Source: a virus
Length of the DNA: 64,000 nt
Direction: 5' to 3' (one strand)
Virus record (IMG/VR): IMGVR_UViG_3300024346_000015
Location: 58,344-122,343 of that record
Within the stretch, counting starts at the first letter, position 1; every line of letters begins with the position of its first letter. Of this stretch, positions 39,891-48,719 are shown one piece after another. Below the pieces are notes generated by a model. It saw nothing but the letters and a program-made list of their open reading frames with translations. It was not told the DNA's origin and ran no database searches. Position numbers and translations under genes: made by a program.

Positions 39891-40847
39891 TTATGATTTA
39901 CGGAGTTGTTCCAAAGTACGTTGAATCAGATCAGAATGTTCCTTAACAGGTTTTGGTGCAGCGTCACCCTGTCCAGTATCGCCTGGCAGTTTCTTGGGTG
40001 ATGGGCCACCTTTACCAGCAGCAGTAGTAACCTTAACCGCATCTTCGTAACTGTCTTCAAGTTTCTTATCAGACTTAGCGTGTAACTCAGCGAATGCTTT
40101 CTCTTGAGGAGACTGAGTCTCACCGTGTTCTTCGCCAGGTGCTTTGCTTTCCAACAGACCCATGAGTTCACTGATCAATGCGTCAGATGATTCTTTAAAT
40201 GATTCTTTTTTCATTGCTTTACCAATTGCCTTACGTCTCTTATGTAGGAACTTATCAGAAGAATCGACATCACCATCGTTATCAATGTCTTTGTCTTTAC
40301 GATCTTTGAACTTCTTCTTAGCAGCTTTAGGGTCTGCCTTGTCAAGTCCTTCACCGTCATCTTCGTCATCGTTAGATGCGTCTTCTTTGACATCATCTTT
40401 CTCAACGTCTTTCTCTAGTTCGGTCTTCTCGTCTTCTTTCTTCTTTTTCTTCTTAGGCTTATCTTCAGACTCTTCACCAGAATCTTTCTCTTCGCCTTCG
40501 TCTTCGTCTTCGTCTTTCTCTACGTCAACGTCTTTACCAGCAGGAACTGCTTTCTTACCGGACTCTTCTTCGTCATCCGACTTCTTCTTACCTACAGCAG
40601 CTTTCTTCAGAAGTTCAGGATCGATGTCTTCGTTCTGACGTTTCAGTACCGCAGCAACCTGTGGATGCTGAGATAGACCCTTGGCGAGTTTCTCGATTGT
40701 TTTAACTGCACCAGAGTAGTTACCACCAGCGTAACGTTTATCGGATGCAATCCCTATGGCTTGTTTGATAACTTTCGCATCAAACTTCGCTTCAGAGACA
40801 ACCTCAAGATATGCCTCTTTCATTTTGTTAATATCTTGACTGTTCAT
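39891..40847 (-). CDS. Highly charged internal head-like protein
   Basis: The 318-residue protein has a helical N-terminus (MNSQDINKMKEAYLEVVSEA), a long Lys/Glu/Asp-rich disordered middle (about 85-190), an EF-hand/dockerin-like DIDNDGDVDSSDKFLHKRRK segment at about 190-210, and a C-terminal part with several L-x-E sites. VSE/A near residue 19 fits a gp21-type cleavage site. I recall such proteins in marine T4-like phages. Prohead core or internal protein is the best guess. Confidence 0.6.
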   Translation of the reverse strand: MNSQDINKMKEAYLEVVSEAKFDAKVIKQAIGIASDKRYAGGNYSGAVKTIEKLAKGLSQHPQVAAVLKRQNEDIDPELLKKAAVGKKKSDDEEESGKKAVPAGKDVDVEKDEDEDEGEEKDSGEESEDKPKKKKKKEDEKTELEKDVEKDDVKEDASNDDEDDGEGLDKADPKAAKKKFKDRKDKDIDNDGDVDSSDKFLHKRRKAIGKAMKKESFKESSDALISELMGLLESKAPGEEHGETQSPQEKAFAELHAKSDKKLEDSYEDAVKVTTAAGKGGPSPKKLPGDTGQGDAAPKPVKEHSDLIQRTLEQLRKS

Positions 40848-40855
40848 GTCGTCTC

Positions 40856-41143
40856 CTATTGACTTAACCAGAAGTAGTCTGTCACAACACCAACTGTCGC
40901 GATAGCTACCATGTATACTATTGAGTTAATTATTTTAATGGTGTGACCTTGGTCATCCACCTTTCTTTCTATATCATCTAACTTCTGAGAGAACTTATTC
41001 ATTCTCTCGAAATGGTTATTGTGGTTGTTCTCTATGCCGATAAGTTTTTCTTCAGCACGAGCCAATGCAATCATGGCATCAGAGAGTTTATCAATCTTCT
41101 CCTCGATACGATCTAATCGCTTTTGGTTTGTATCTGTTGCCAT
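40856..41143 (-). CDS. Coiled-coil protein with C-terminal membrane segment, XhlA-like
   Basis: The 95-residue protein is a coiled coil (RLDRIEEKIDKLSDAMIALA ... ERMNKFSQKLDDIERKVDDQ) ending with a membrane segment, IINSIVYMVAIATVGVVTDY. This is the layout of XhlA-like holin-associated proteins. Lysis or envelope function is possible. A late motif precedes it. Confidence 0.6.
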   Translation of the reverse strand: MATDTNQKRLDRIEEKIDKLSDAMIALARAEEKLIGIENNHNNHFERMNKFSQKLDDIERKVDDQGHTIKIINSIVYMVAIATVGVVTDYFWLSQ

Positions 41144-41185
41144 TACTTCATCGTTCCCATATGTTAAAAGTCGGTTGACTTATAC

Positions 41186-41193
41186 TATTTATA
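41186..41193 (-). promoter_or_regulatory. Late promoter motif TATAAATA
   Basis: A perfect late element in the 45-base gap upstream of the coiled-coil protein gene (start 41143), overlapping the stop of the cupin-like gene. Confidence 0.6.
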
Positions 41194-41461
41194 CTTCTAA
41201 GATACGCAGTATTAAGGTATCTGTTCCTTTTATTAATCGGTGGTACTCCATCTTAGTGATGGTGTAGCTATGTCCTTCTAATAATTCGATTGGTTCTTCG
41301 TTGTCCATTTGAAGTTCCCAACCATATCCTTCCATGACTATAATCCTTCGATCTCGTTTGTCCCTATGCCAGACTAGTTCCTCGTCAGCAACATTGGGAT
41401 CAAATGTCCTAAGTCTACTACCATCATGTAAGTTTAACTCAAGATAAGGACGATCTACCAA
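41189..41461 (-). CDS. Small cupin-like protein
   Basis: The 90-residue product has the beta-strand pattern ELVWHRDKRDRRIIVMEGYGWELQMDNE and IELLEGHSYTITKMEYHRLI, a compact cupin with two histidines, one per conserved block. I recall similar small proteins next to head genes in cyanophage-type viruses. Whether it binds metal is unclear. Confidence 0.6.
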   Translation of the reverse strand: MVDRPYLELNLHDGSRLRTFDPNVADEELVWHRDKRDRRIIVMEGYGWELQMDNEEPIELLEGHSYTITKMEYHRLIKGTDTLILRILEV

Positions 41462-41964
41462 AAGAAACTACCGCCTCCGGAGAGACCTAGTTGTTTTGCG
41501 TATCGCGGTAAACGACATGCCCAGTATGCAGCGGTCATACGATCATTCTGTTGGTCACACTTGTGACGTGCAGCGAATGATTTGCGTGCCTTGGGGTCGT
41601 TTAGTTTAACTTTAAGTCCGGTGGTGTCACCCCAAGAGATCTTCTTGATGTTACCTGTAGAAGGATCTTTGACGTGTACGTAATACTTCTTAGGGCCACC
41701 GGCTTTGGGTTTACCCAGTTCTGGTTCTTTCTCTTCGAAGATGCAATCTAATGCAACGTTCTCTCCATTGAACTCAGCAAACTCACCTAGATTACCTTCC
41801 ATGATGTCTACTTCGGATGGATCAATCTCTAGGTTACCAGCATAGTAATCTTCACGACACTGTCTCCAGTAATCGAAATACGCCTCTGATCCAACCCGAT
41901 AGATATTACTCTCTACTAGGTTAGATTCAGATCCGCAGTTACAATGGTCGTTAAATGATTTCAT
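41455..41964 (-). CDS. DUF5872-like protein with capsid-targeting-like N-terminus
   Basis: The 169-residue protein begins MKSFNDHCNCGSESNLVE/S, a possible targeting peptide with L-V-E cleavage, and ends with YYVHVKDPSTGNIKKISWGD, KLNDPKARKSFAARHKCDQQ and AAYWACRLPRYAKQLG. The last block is the DUF5872-like domain, widespread in T4-type phages, with conserved Cys and Arg. Probably a virion-packaged protein. Confidence 0.65.
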   Translation of the reverse strand: MKSFNDHCNCGSESNLVESNIYRVGSEAYFDYWRQCREDYYAGNLEIDPSEVDIMEGNLGEFAEFNGENVALDCIFEEKEPELGKPKAGGPKKYYVHVKDPSTGNIKKISWGDTTGLKVKLNDPKARKSFAARHKCDQQNDRMTAAYWACRLPRYAKQLGLSGGGSFFW

Positions 41965-43151
41965 TTCAGTTTCAGTGCTTTCTGTAAATCCTGTGGACTC
42001 TGAGATGCCAAGTCCGCGAACTTCAACTTCTGATCGTTTCGTTTAATGCTATTATACTTCATCAGTACCGCTTTGGCAAGGTTTTGTTTCAAGTTTACTT
42101 TCTTACCGTTCTTGAACTCGATCACTCCACCCTTAGATAGATCAGCAACTCTACGCAACTGAACAATGATGTTCTTGTCTGCCGCTTTACGGTCATCTGC
42201 CGTTGCCTTCACATCGTCATCGTCAGCAGAGTCCTTACCACGTTTATCCATAGCACGGAATGCATCACGTTTCGCACTCTCTAGAATACTGTCTTCAAAC
42301 AACTTTGCAGCTTGTTTCATACTTATGGTTTTGATATCACCGAATTGGTTCTTGGTTCTAACAGTAATCTTACGTCCACTCATATCGAAATCAAGTGTGT
42401 AGGTCTTACCGTCTTTACCACGAACGTTCTTGAGTGCTTCGTTGACTGCGGGTTTGTCGTGAGTGTAACCTAACTTAGCATACTTGTCATGATCCGCCTG
42501 AGTATCTGCATCGTACTCTTTACCAGTTTCGGGATCATACATCTTGTGAGGTTTGAACGCTTCTTCCAACGATTCTTTGATGATCTTAACTGGATATAAC
42601 GCAGAACCGCCAGTCTTGGGATCGATCTGCATAGCGTATGGAACGCCTTTCATCTTAGTCTTATAATCTTTATGAATCTTGGCATAGTTCTTCGCGGTCA
42701 TCTCGATCTCGCCCTTGGCATTTAACTTGCCCATTGCTTCATCAAGAACTTCTTCGTTACGCTTACCTTTCTGGTATGCGTTGTACTCTTTACGTCTCTC
42801 TGCATCTTTCTTCTTCTCAGCAGGAGTCATCTGAGATACAGGTTTCTTACCCTCTACCATCGCAGATTCAATGTACATGTTCAGTTCGTAACGTCTGTTA
42901 TCTAAGTTCGCAACTTGGATATGTACATTACGGTTCTTCTTTTGAGTTGAAAGAATGTATTTGTTGGTCTTACCCGAAGATGGTTTCTTCGGCCCCATTG
43001 CAACCTTGTTATCGATATCATCAGTAGATACGACATAACCTTTCTTCTTCGCATATGCATATGCGTGTTGCATAGCACCAGAGAAGTCTTTGTGGTATAG
43101 GTCGTAACCAGACGAAGATTTCGCTTCTCTAATTTGATTGAAAGATTTCAT
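41961..43151 (-). CDS. Internal head-type protein with capsid-targeting-like N-terminus
   Basis: The 396-residue protein opens MKSFNQIREAKSSSG, where IRE/A matches the gp21 protease consensus exactly. It is Lys-rich and apparently multi-domain: an alpha/beta region to about 95, repeated L-x-E sites (VLDEA, SLEEAF), and a C-terminal region with VIEFKNGKKVNLKQNLAKAV. No enzyme motif. A prohead internal protein processed by the head protease is likely. Confidence 0.6.
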   Translation of the reverse strand: MKSFNQIREAKSSSGYDLYHKDFSGAMQHAYAYAKKKGYVVSTDDIDNKVAMGPKKPSSGKTNKYILSTQKKNRNVHIQVANLDNRRYELNMYIESAMVEGKKPVSQMTPAEKKKDAERRKEYNAYQKGKRNEEVLDEAMGKLNAKGEIEMTAKNYAKIHKDYKTKMKGVPYAMQIDPKTGGSALYPVKIIKESLEEAFKPHKMYDPETGKEYDADTQADHDKYAKLGYTHDKPAVNEALKNVRGKDGKTYTLDFDMSGRKITVRTKNQFGDIKTISMKQAAKLFEDSILESAKRDAFRAMDKRGKDSADDDDVKATADDRKAADKNIIVQLRRVADLSKGGVIEFKNGKKVNLKQNLAKAVLMKYNSIKRNDQKLKFADLASQSPQDLQKALKLK

Positions 43152-43153
43152 TG

Positions 43154-43426
43154 TTATGCCAGATCCTTATCGTGATTTAGTGTGCCTTTTTTCTTTTTGA
43201 CTATGAACGCATTTACTCGTGCATGTCCCCATTGTTGTGGAGTGGTGCCTGGTCTGTGACCCGTCTTCCATGCCGCTACTCCACGGTTATATACCTTCTT
43301 GAGTGTAGCAGGCGATATACCAGACTTCTTTGCCTTCGCAGCAATACCGTCCGAACCTTCCTTTACGTCTACCTCATCGTACATAGAATATCGTTTTTCT
43401 TCTAAGTATTTCTTGAAATTAATCAT
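43154..43426 (-). CDS. Small DUF5824-like protein with capsid-targeting-like N-terminus
   Basis: The 90-residue protein starts MINFKKYLEEKRYSMYDE and contains KKSGISPATLKKVYNRGVAA with AWKTGHRPGTTPQQWGHARV, a domain (DUF5824-like) I recall in many phages. The N-terminus is T4-internal-protein-like. The domain looks DNA-binding (helix-turn-helix-like), but no function is proven. Confidence 0.65.
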   Translation of the reverse strand: MINFKKYLEEKRYSMYDEVDVKEGSDGIAAKAKKSGISPATLKKVYNRGVAAWKTGHRPGTTPQQWGHARVNAFIVKKKKGTLNHDKDLA

Positions 43427-45159
43427 TTGGTTTCTCTATTCTTTGCTTTGGTTGCGGCCAATCTTGCACGATCCATCATACGATCATGTTTTGCCTTGTC
43501 AGCTTCCTTCTCACGGTCAATGGCATCTTTTGCGGCAGAGACATCGTCTTCACCCAGTAGACCGTGGAGGACTTTTCTATCCATACCACTATACGTATTG
43601 GCGATCTTTTGTGCATAATAGTCAGTACTATGTCGCAACTTACCACCGTTCTCTTTCTTTTTACGTACCAATAAATCTTTTAATGTCTTCAATGCGTGTT
43701 GATACTGCTTCTTATTCGTAGTAACCGACTTCAACTTGTTTAACATTCTACCCTCTGTTGTTTCAGTGGTAATAACATTAGAGGTAGTTTTGAAGTTTTT
43801 CTTACGCATTATTGTTTTGTTAACAACTTCGAACTCATCCTTCTTACGGTCATAGTTTATGACAACCGGAAGATTCAAATCAGTTTGTAAATCTTTAATG
43901 ACCGCTTCACTGTCAGGATTCTGACGAATGTTCTTCGCCTTCCTCTTTGCGATCTTCTTGAATACACGTTGTAACTCAGCCACCGTGATAGGTGGATCAT
44001 TACGTTTGTCATTCATACGGTCAGCGAAATGCCGTGTGAACTCGATATCGACATCGAACTTTGCGAGCAGTCGGTCTGCGAACTTCTCAAGGTCGTTGAG
44101 TTGTTTTTGACTGACTTCTTCGTACATGTCTTTGAATTGTTTGGTGTACTTGGATGGTTTCGTTTTCGCGGTAGCATCGCCTGGAGCGGGTTTATAGGCT
44201 GAATCATCATCGTCTGCTTTCTTCCCGTGTTTCTTAAAGTGTGCATCACGTGCAACCTTAGTGGACTTCTTGAGACCAGAGTGATAACGTGCGGGTTGAG
44301 TACCTTTGCGATCCTTGATATCAGAATCTTGTGCTTCGACTAATTCAATTGCGTCAATCCACTTGCGATACTTCTTATCCCCGCACTCTACGATTACGTA
44401 GTTGGAACCCAGAAACTTTACCACGCCAAGTTCTTCAGACTCTTTAACGACAACTGAATCACCCACTTGGAAAAGATCCCCCTGCACATACTGTTCTCTT
44501 GTTTCAGAAACAGGCGCGAGTTCAACGTGGTTCTTGAAAGATCGTTCTTCCGATAACCCCATACCCTTACGTACATCATTGAATAAAGACCGTGCGTCCT
44601 TGTTGGACATAGTTCTAGGAACACCCTGAGAGAAACTAACGAAGTCATTTTCGGATGCATTCGCTCGTTGTTTGGATGCGGACATACCTTCAACACCTTC
44701 CGCATCGGGATCTCTTGCTCCCGCAGATACTATCTTGATACTTTTAAAGTTGTAGAAACCGTGTCTAGCTTGTTTCGCATTGTATTTGTTGAGTAACGTT
44801 TCGAACTCTCGAATACGATCTGCACCGACAACCATAGTTACATTGCGGTAACCTTGGTCATACAATGATGCAGCTACATCAAATACGTTTTTGATCTTTT
44901 TGTCCATCATAACATTCCGTGCATGTTTTGGGAACATCTTACGGATATGTTTAACTTTCTGAGAATATGTCAACGGATCCTTTTTAGGATTCTGTGACTG
45001 AGACACAAACACCTTGTAGTCTGATTTACCAGACTTAGATGCCAGTGTATCCATTACCTTACCATGACCAATTGTTGGAGGATTCATTCTACCAAAGGTA
45101 AAATAACATTCTCTCTCTTCTTCAATCAGGTATTGTGAGAAATTTTTAAGATTCTTCAC
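43423..45159 (-). CDS. Multi-domain nucleotidyltransferase-like protein, packaged type
   Basis: The GTG start at 45159 has GGGG upstream and gives 578 residues beginning MKNLKNFSQYLIEEERECYF, a targeting-type N-terminus with LIE. FTFGRMNPPTIGHGKVMDTL and TMVVGADRIREFETLLNKYN (to about 165) are the cytidylyltransferase/HIGH-superfamily core. A linker with SDIKDRKGTQPARYHSGLKK and a C-terminal domain with DIEFTRHFADRMNDKRNDPP follow, as I recall from marine T4-like phages. It may act on nucleotides or cofactors in the infected cell after ejection. Confidence 0.7.
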   Translation of the reverse strand: MKNLKNFSQYLIEEERECYFTFGRMNPPTIGHGKVMDTLASKSGKSDYKVFVSQSQNPKKDPLTYSQKVKHIRKMFPKHARNVMMDKKIKNVFDVAASLYDQGYRNVTMVVGADRIREFETLLNKYNAKQARHGFYNFKSIKIVSAGARDPDAEGVEGMSASKQRANASENDFVSFSQGVPRTMSNKDARSLFNDVRKGMGLSEERSFKNHVELAPVSETREQYVQGDLFQVGDSVVVKESEELGVVKFLGSNYVIVECGDKKYRKWIDAIELVEAQDSDIKDRKGTQPARYHSGLKKSTKVARDAHFKKHGKKADDDDSAYKPAPGDATAKTKPSKYTKQFKDMYEEVSQKQLNDLEKFADRLLAKFDVDIEFTRHFADRMNDKRNDPPITVAELQRVFKKIAKRKAKNIRQNPDSEAVIKDLQTDLNLPVVINYDRKKDEFEVVNKTIMRKKNFKTTSNVITTETTEGRMLNKLKSVTTNKKQYQHALKTLKDLLVRKKKENGGKLRHSTDYYAQKIANTYSGMDRKVLHGLLGEDDVSAAKDAIDREKEADKAKHDRMMDRARLAATKAKNRETK

Positions 45160-45613
45160 TCTTGCCCCTCTTACGTGCCAATTCTTGTTTGCGAACTTTG
45201 GGTAACAATTTCTTCGCAAGTTTATCGATTTTAGGTTTCATTTTGTCCAGACGTTTTTCGATTTCCATTCGTCTAGCCATATTTAGGTCGGCTTTACCGA
45301 CACCTTTTGTCAACTTTTTGGCAAGCATATTACGTGCTTGTTTCTTCGCACGTTTCTTTAGGGTATCCATATTAGCAATCTTACGTGCAGCTCTTGCACG
45401 ACCTATTGCGATCTTGGGGGCGAGTTTCTTCATTTGACGCGCCTTCTTCAGACGCTGTTGAATATTAAGAGCCGCTTGGAGTTCTACCTCTTCACTGTTG
45501 TTACCAGTGGGTATATCCTTTTTGCGTTTCTTACTATTGAGCGCGAGTTGATCATCTCCGGTCTGAGTATAATCGACTGCTATGAAATCTTTAAAACCTA
45601 ACTTCTTAGGCAT
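45146..45613 (-). CDS. Basic internal protein, conserved in T4-like phages
   Basis: The 155-residue protein is strongly basic and helical, with RLKKARQMKKLAPKIAIGRA, ARKIANMDTLKKRAKKQARN and KRLDKMKPKIDKLAKKLLPK. I recall the 'IGRARAA.K.A.MD.LK.RA.KQAR' block as conserved in marine T4-like phages. The N-terminus MPKKLGFKDFIAVD is targeting-like. DNA-condensing internal head protein is the likely role. Confidence 0.65.
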   Translation of the reverse strand: MPKKLGFKDFIAVDYTQTGDDQLALNSKKRKKDIPTGNNSEEVELQAALNIQQRLKKARQMKKLAPKIAIGRARAARKIANMDTLKKRAKKQARNMLAKKLTKGVGKADLNMARRMEIEKRLDKMKPKIDKLAKKLLPKVRKQELARKRGKSEES

Positions 45614-45637
45614 AACGTCCTCTTTTGGTTTTTCCCA

Positions 45638-46858
45638 TTAATTACGACTAGGTTTGTCCCAGCCTTTAACAACATCGGGCGAAAAGTTATTATAGGAGAA
45701 TTCCATCCTATTAACCAATTTCACCGCATCACCACCAAGTGTATCAATAGCGACATATCCTTCTTCACCAGTGGTCTTATAACCATTGGTAGTCTTAACG
45801 AACGTGTCGATATTTTTTAAACTATCAAGTTTATTTATAAGAATTAGTTTCGCAAGAACTATGTTTTTTTGCAATTCGAACATCTGAACTAACGATCTTT
45901 GGTTTTTTTGTGAGAAGAATGTCAGTATATCATCTAACTTCTGTTGTTGTACACCCTTACCTTTCTCGGTCTTTCTCTTATCGATCTCTTTCTGGAACTT
46001 CTTATTGATCCAACCGATAAGACCACGAACGTGCGCTTTAGTGTTCGTAATGACCATTCCTTCCCGCACAAAAGTGTTGTTGTACTGTTCGATCAACTGT
46101 GCGAGATCTTGTTTACTTTCTAGTTCACGTAACGTTGTACCCGATACTTTGTTGAACAGTTGACCGCACGTAGTCAGGTAACCATTCACGGCTTCAGTTT
46201 CTTTCTTGGTCAGTGTTGCCCCTTGTTCGTTAGACAACATCGCATCCTGTGACCATACGTTAGTAGACTTACGGAACTTAGACACGTCCACACCATACTG
46301 CGCTTTCATACTTTCGAACGTATCACCAGTATAGGTTGTGTGCCATACAATACCGATCTTCGCCTTCTTGACTTCCGCAGCCTGTTCTACAGGTACCGCA
46401 TAGATGATTGTGTTTGGGTGAAAGACAACATACGACTTACCGTCAATCTTCTTGGTCTCTAGGTCTGATTTTGAGAACAAGAAATCTCCTTGGACGACAC
46501 CCTTGATACCCAGAGAGGGAAGATACTCAAGTGCATCTTTCATCTTACTGGCCAGATCACCAGACATATCCGCATCAATTTCTGCGTTAGTCTTATAGAT
46601 CTTTGGGTTCTTTGCAAAGATACCTTTCTTCGCCACAAAGAACTTACCGTCAGATGGATCTTGTCCACAGAAGATTGCAGGCGCACCGTCCCACTTGACC
46701 GATACTTTACTCGCCTTCTTACCACCCAACATGTCACGCATATCACGTAACGCATTGATTGCCGAACGAGTACCAGCGACACCCCCATAGAGAACCTTAT
46801 CCTCAATGTGGGTCATGTGGGTATTTTTCTGTTCTGTTATAAAGTTTTTAAAGTCCAT
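45638..46858 (-). CDS. Ligase-like nucleotidyltransferase (DUF6267-like), packaged type
   Basis: The 406-residue protein begins MDFKNFITEQKNTHM, with ITE as possible cleavage site. KVSVKWDGAPAIFCG has the K-x-D-G motif I of DNA/RNA ligases and capping enzymes; GVVQGDFLFSKSDLE resembles motif III and FVREGMVITNTKAHVRG motif IV (EGxV). I recall the family as DUF6267 in marine T4-like phages. Adenylation-dependent nucleic acid ligation or capping is thus possible, delivered from the virion. Activity is unproven. Confidence 0.65.
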   Translation of the reverse strand: MDFKNFITEQKNTHMTHIEDKVLYGGVAGTRSAINALRDMRDMLGGKKASKVSVKWDGAPAIFCGQDPSDGKFFVAKKGIFAKNPKIYKTNAEIDADMSGDLASKMKDALEYLPSLGIKGVVQGDFLFSKSDLETKKIDGKSYVVFHPNTIIYAVPVEQAAEVKKAKIGIVWHTTYTGDTFESMKAQYGVDVSKFRKSTNVWSQDAMLSNEQGATLTKKETEAVNGYLTTCGQLFNKVSGTTLRELESKQDLAQLIEQYNNTFVREGMVITNTKAHVRGLIGWINKKFQKEIDKRKTEKGKGVQQQKLDDILTFFSQKNQRSLVQMFELQKNIVLAKLILINKLDSLKNIDTFVKTTNGYKTTGEEGYVAIDTLGGDAVKLVNRMEFSYNNFSPDVVKGWDKPSRN

Positions 46859-47970
46859 TAGAATTTCAACGTGGTGAAGTCACACATCATTCGTGTGGGG
46901 TAACCATCTTTGCCTTGAGTGTCTCGTATATTTAGTTTGAATCTATAGTACGGTGAACTGAGTTCCATGTCAATACGTTTACCTCGACCTGTCTTACCAC
47001 CGTAGTGAACGGTACAAGTAGTAACCTTTGATGCAGCTTGCATCGCAGCGAGATCCATCTTCTTGGAATGAACGTTCTTCTTCATCTTATGGATGACATG
47101 GTAACCGTGACCGATACCACTTTCGAGTAATGCCTTCATCGCCTGTTTGTCTGGTCGGGTAACGACTTTACCACCTTTGGTCTTAACATCGTCATTGAAT
47201 ATACCACAGAATCTCTCGTTGTCAATACCGAATAGATTGAGTAACTTCAGACCATCAGCGTTCTGGATCTTACCTTCTTTGATTTCTTTGGGGGTTAACT
47301 TGGTACGGACACCTACGTTGAAGAACGTGGTGGTAGACTCGAACTTGAGACTGAGATAGACTTTGGTTCCGTCTTCCTTTATCAGGGTAACATCAGTAAC
47401 ACTAGAACCGATATCTGTACCCACACCTTTAGTGTTAGTCAAAACGATATTAGCGCCAGTGAAGTTCAATGGTCTCTTGGTGTTCTCTCCACCCACAACA
47501 TTGATCTTGAGTGTCTTGGAACCACTGAGATCATACAACTCATCAAGATGCATGATCGCCTTGAGATTACCCTCATCTTTTACGGCATCCTTACCTTCCG
47601 CATACCAAGTATTCAGATCATTTGCAAACGAAGTCTCAAACAGATTACCTCTATTCTTCACACCACGATTACCACTAGAACCATTACCATACTTGATACG
47701 TACAGTCTTTACTCCAGCGTTACGTTTGATGTCACCGATATCCTCTACCGCCTTGAAGGTACGAGCTATGTTGATATCTTTCTGTTTTTTCATGTCGATG
47801 TTGATCGGTGCTTCTACACCTTTGTTCGACAAGTACTTGAATAGTGCGAGTACATCTGCAACACTATCATGTGGCCAGTCCGCCAGAGTGGTTGAGATTT
47901 CATCTTCCGTTTTAGGGAAGAATGAATATGCTTCCCCCAACATCTCGACATGTTGTTTAAATCGTAACAT
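46858..47970 (-). CDS. Virion-type protein of unknown fold, capsid-targeting-like N-terminus
   Basis: The 370-residue protein opens MLRFKQHVEMLGEAYSFFPK; LGE/A at about residue 13 is a canonical gp21-type site. SSGNRGVKNRGNLFETSFAND, an EDGTKVYLSLKFEST strand pair with acidic and Lys residues, and CTVHYGGKTGRGKRIDMEL suggest a restriction-endonuclease-like core, but the motif is not secure. It abuts the ligase-like gene by one base and lies behind a late motif. Confidence 0.55.
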   Translation of the reverse strand: MLRFKQHVEMLGEAYSFFPKTEDEISTTLADWPHDSVADVLALFKYLSNKGVEAPINIDMKKQKDINIARTFKAVEDIGDIKRNAGVKTVRIKYGNGSSGNRGVKNRGNLFETSFANDLNTWYAEGKDAVKDEGNLKAIMHLDELYDLSGSKTLKINVVGGENTKRPLNFTGANIVLTNTKGVGTDIGSSVTDVTLIKEDGTKVYLSLKFESTTTFFNVGVRTKLTPKEIKEGKIQNADGLKLLNLFGIDNERFCGIFNDDVKTKGGKVVTRPDKQAMKALLESGIGHGYHVIHKMKKNVHSKKMDLAAMQAASKVTTCTVHYGGKTGRGKRIDMELSSPYYRFKLNIRDTQGKDGYPTRMMCDFTTLKF

Positions 47971-48009
47971 CTGTTTGTCCCAGTGAGTAATTTAAATTAA
48001 TTATAACAC

Positions 48010-48017
48010 TATTTATA
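48010..48017 (-). promoter_or_regulatory. Late promoter motif TATAAATA
   Basis: A perfect late element 40 bases before the ATG at 47970, heading the run of packaged-type genes. Confidence 0.65.
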
Positions 48018-48690
48018 ACAAAACGGAAGTAGAACTTTGCTCCTCATTGTATTTTTCTATGGTCTCACGGAGAGGACGAACCCAGTTATCACGGTGTTCG
48101 ATGAACACTTGAGGGGCATTACCATCAACAGAAATGACAGTAACCAACTGAGTGATAGGTTGACCAGTACGTTCTTCCCACATGATTGCATACGCAGCTT
48201 CTTGCATGAAGTAGTTCTTAATCCAGTCTTTACGTTTAGGTTTCATCGAAGTCTTGTAGTCAATGATAGATGGTTTGCCATCGAAGATACCCACGCAATC
48301 CACTCGACCCGCCACACCAAGGTGGTTGGAGTACAGTGGTGCCTCTTGAGCATACACTTTAGTCAGACGTTCATCTAGTATTGGTTTCAAATCAAGAAAC
48401 GATTGTACAATGTCCGGAGTATAACCATCCTTGAAGTTGGGATCATTATCAACATACTTCTCAAGGATCTCGTGAACAGATGTACCACGAGTAGACGCAC
48501 GATAAGAGATACGGTTAGCTTCCGCATCACCGACCTTCTTACGCCACTTGGCAATTGAGTCACGACTAAGTATAGATAGTACAGTAGTAATAGAAGGTAG
48601 ATTGACACCCTCTGGAGTTTTGTATTTACGACCAGAGTCCGTAGTAACGGCATTCATCTCAGTCAATTCAACGCTTTCATGTTCAAACAT
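48013..48690 (-). CDS. PD-(D/E)XK exonuclease, RecB-like
   Basis: The 225-residue protein has RGTSVHEILEKYV, then LGVAGRVDCVGIFDGKPSIIDYKTSMKPKR, giving D and DYK of the PD-(D/E)XK nuclease core, and FMQEAAYAIMWEERTGQPIT, the usual 'QAA.Y...' helix. These RecB-type proteins trim DNA during replication and recombination. Expressed from its own early promoter at 48720-48748. Confidence 0.8.
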   Translation of the reverse strand: MFEHESVELTEMNAVTTDSGRKYKTPEGVNLPSITTVLSILSRDSIAKWRKKVGDAEANRISYRASTRGTSVHEILEKYVDNDPNFKDGYTPDIVQSFLDLKPILDERLTKVYAQEAPLYSNHLGVAGRVDCVGIFDGKPSIIDYKTSMKPKRKDWIKNYFMQEAAYAIMWEERTGQPITQLVTVISVDGNAPQVFIEHRDNWVRPLRETIEKYNEEQSSTSVLL

Positions 48691-48719
48691 ATATATCTCT
48701 CTTCTCGGTAACAGCTGTT

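Noticed and set aside
40144-40638. A 164-codon rightward ORF rich in serine
   Set aside because: It is the antisense shadow of the acidic, Lys-rich internal protein gene (39891-40847); poly-Ser results from reading GAA/GAC/AAG codons backwards.
45832-45839. TATAAATA on the minus strand inside the ligase-like gene
   Set aside because: It lies in the middle of coding sequence with no start codon shortly downstream; likely chance.
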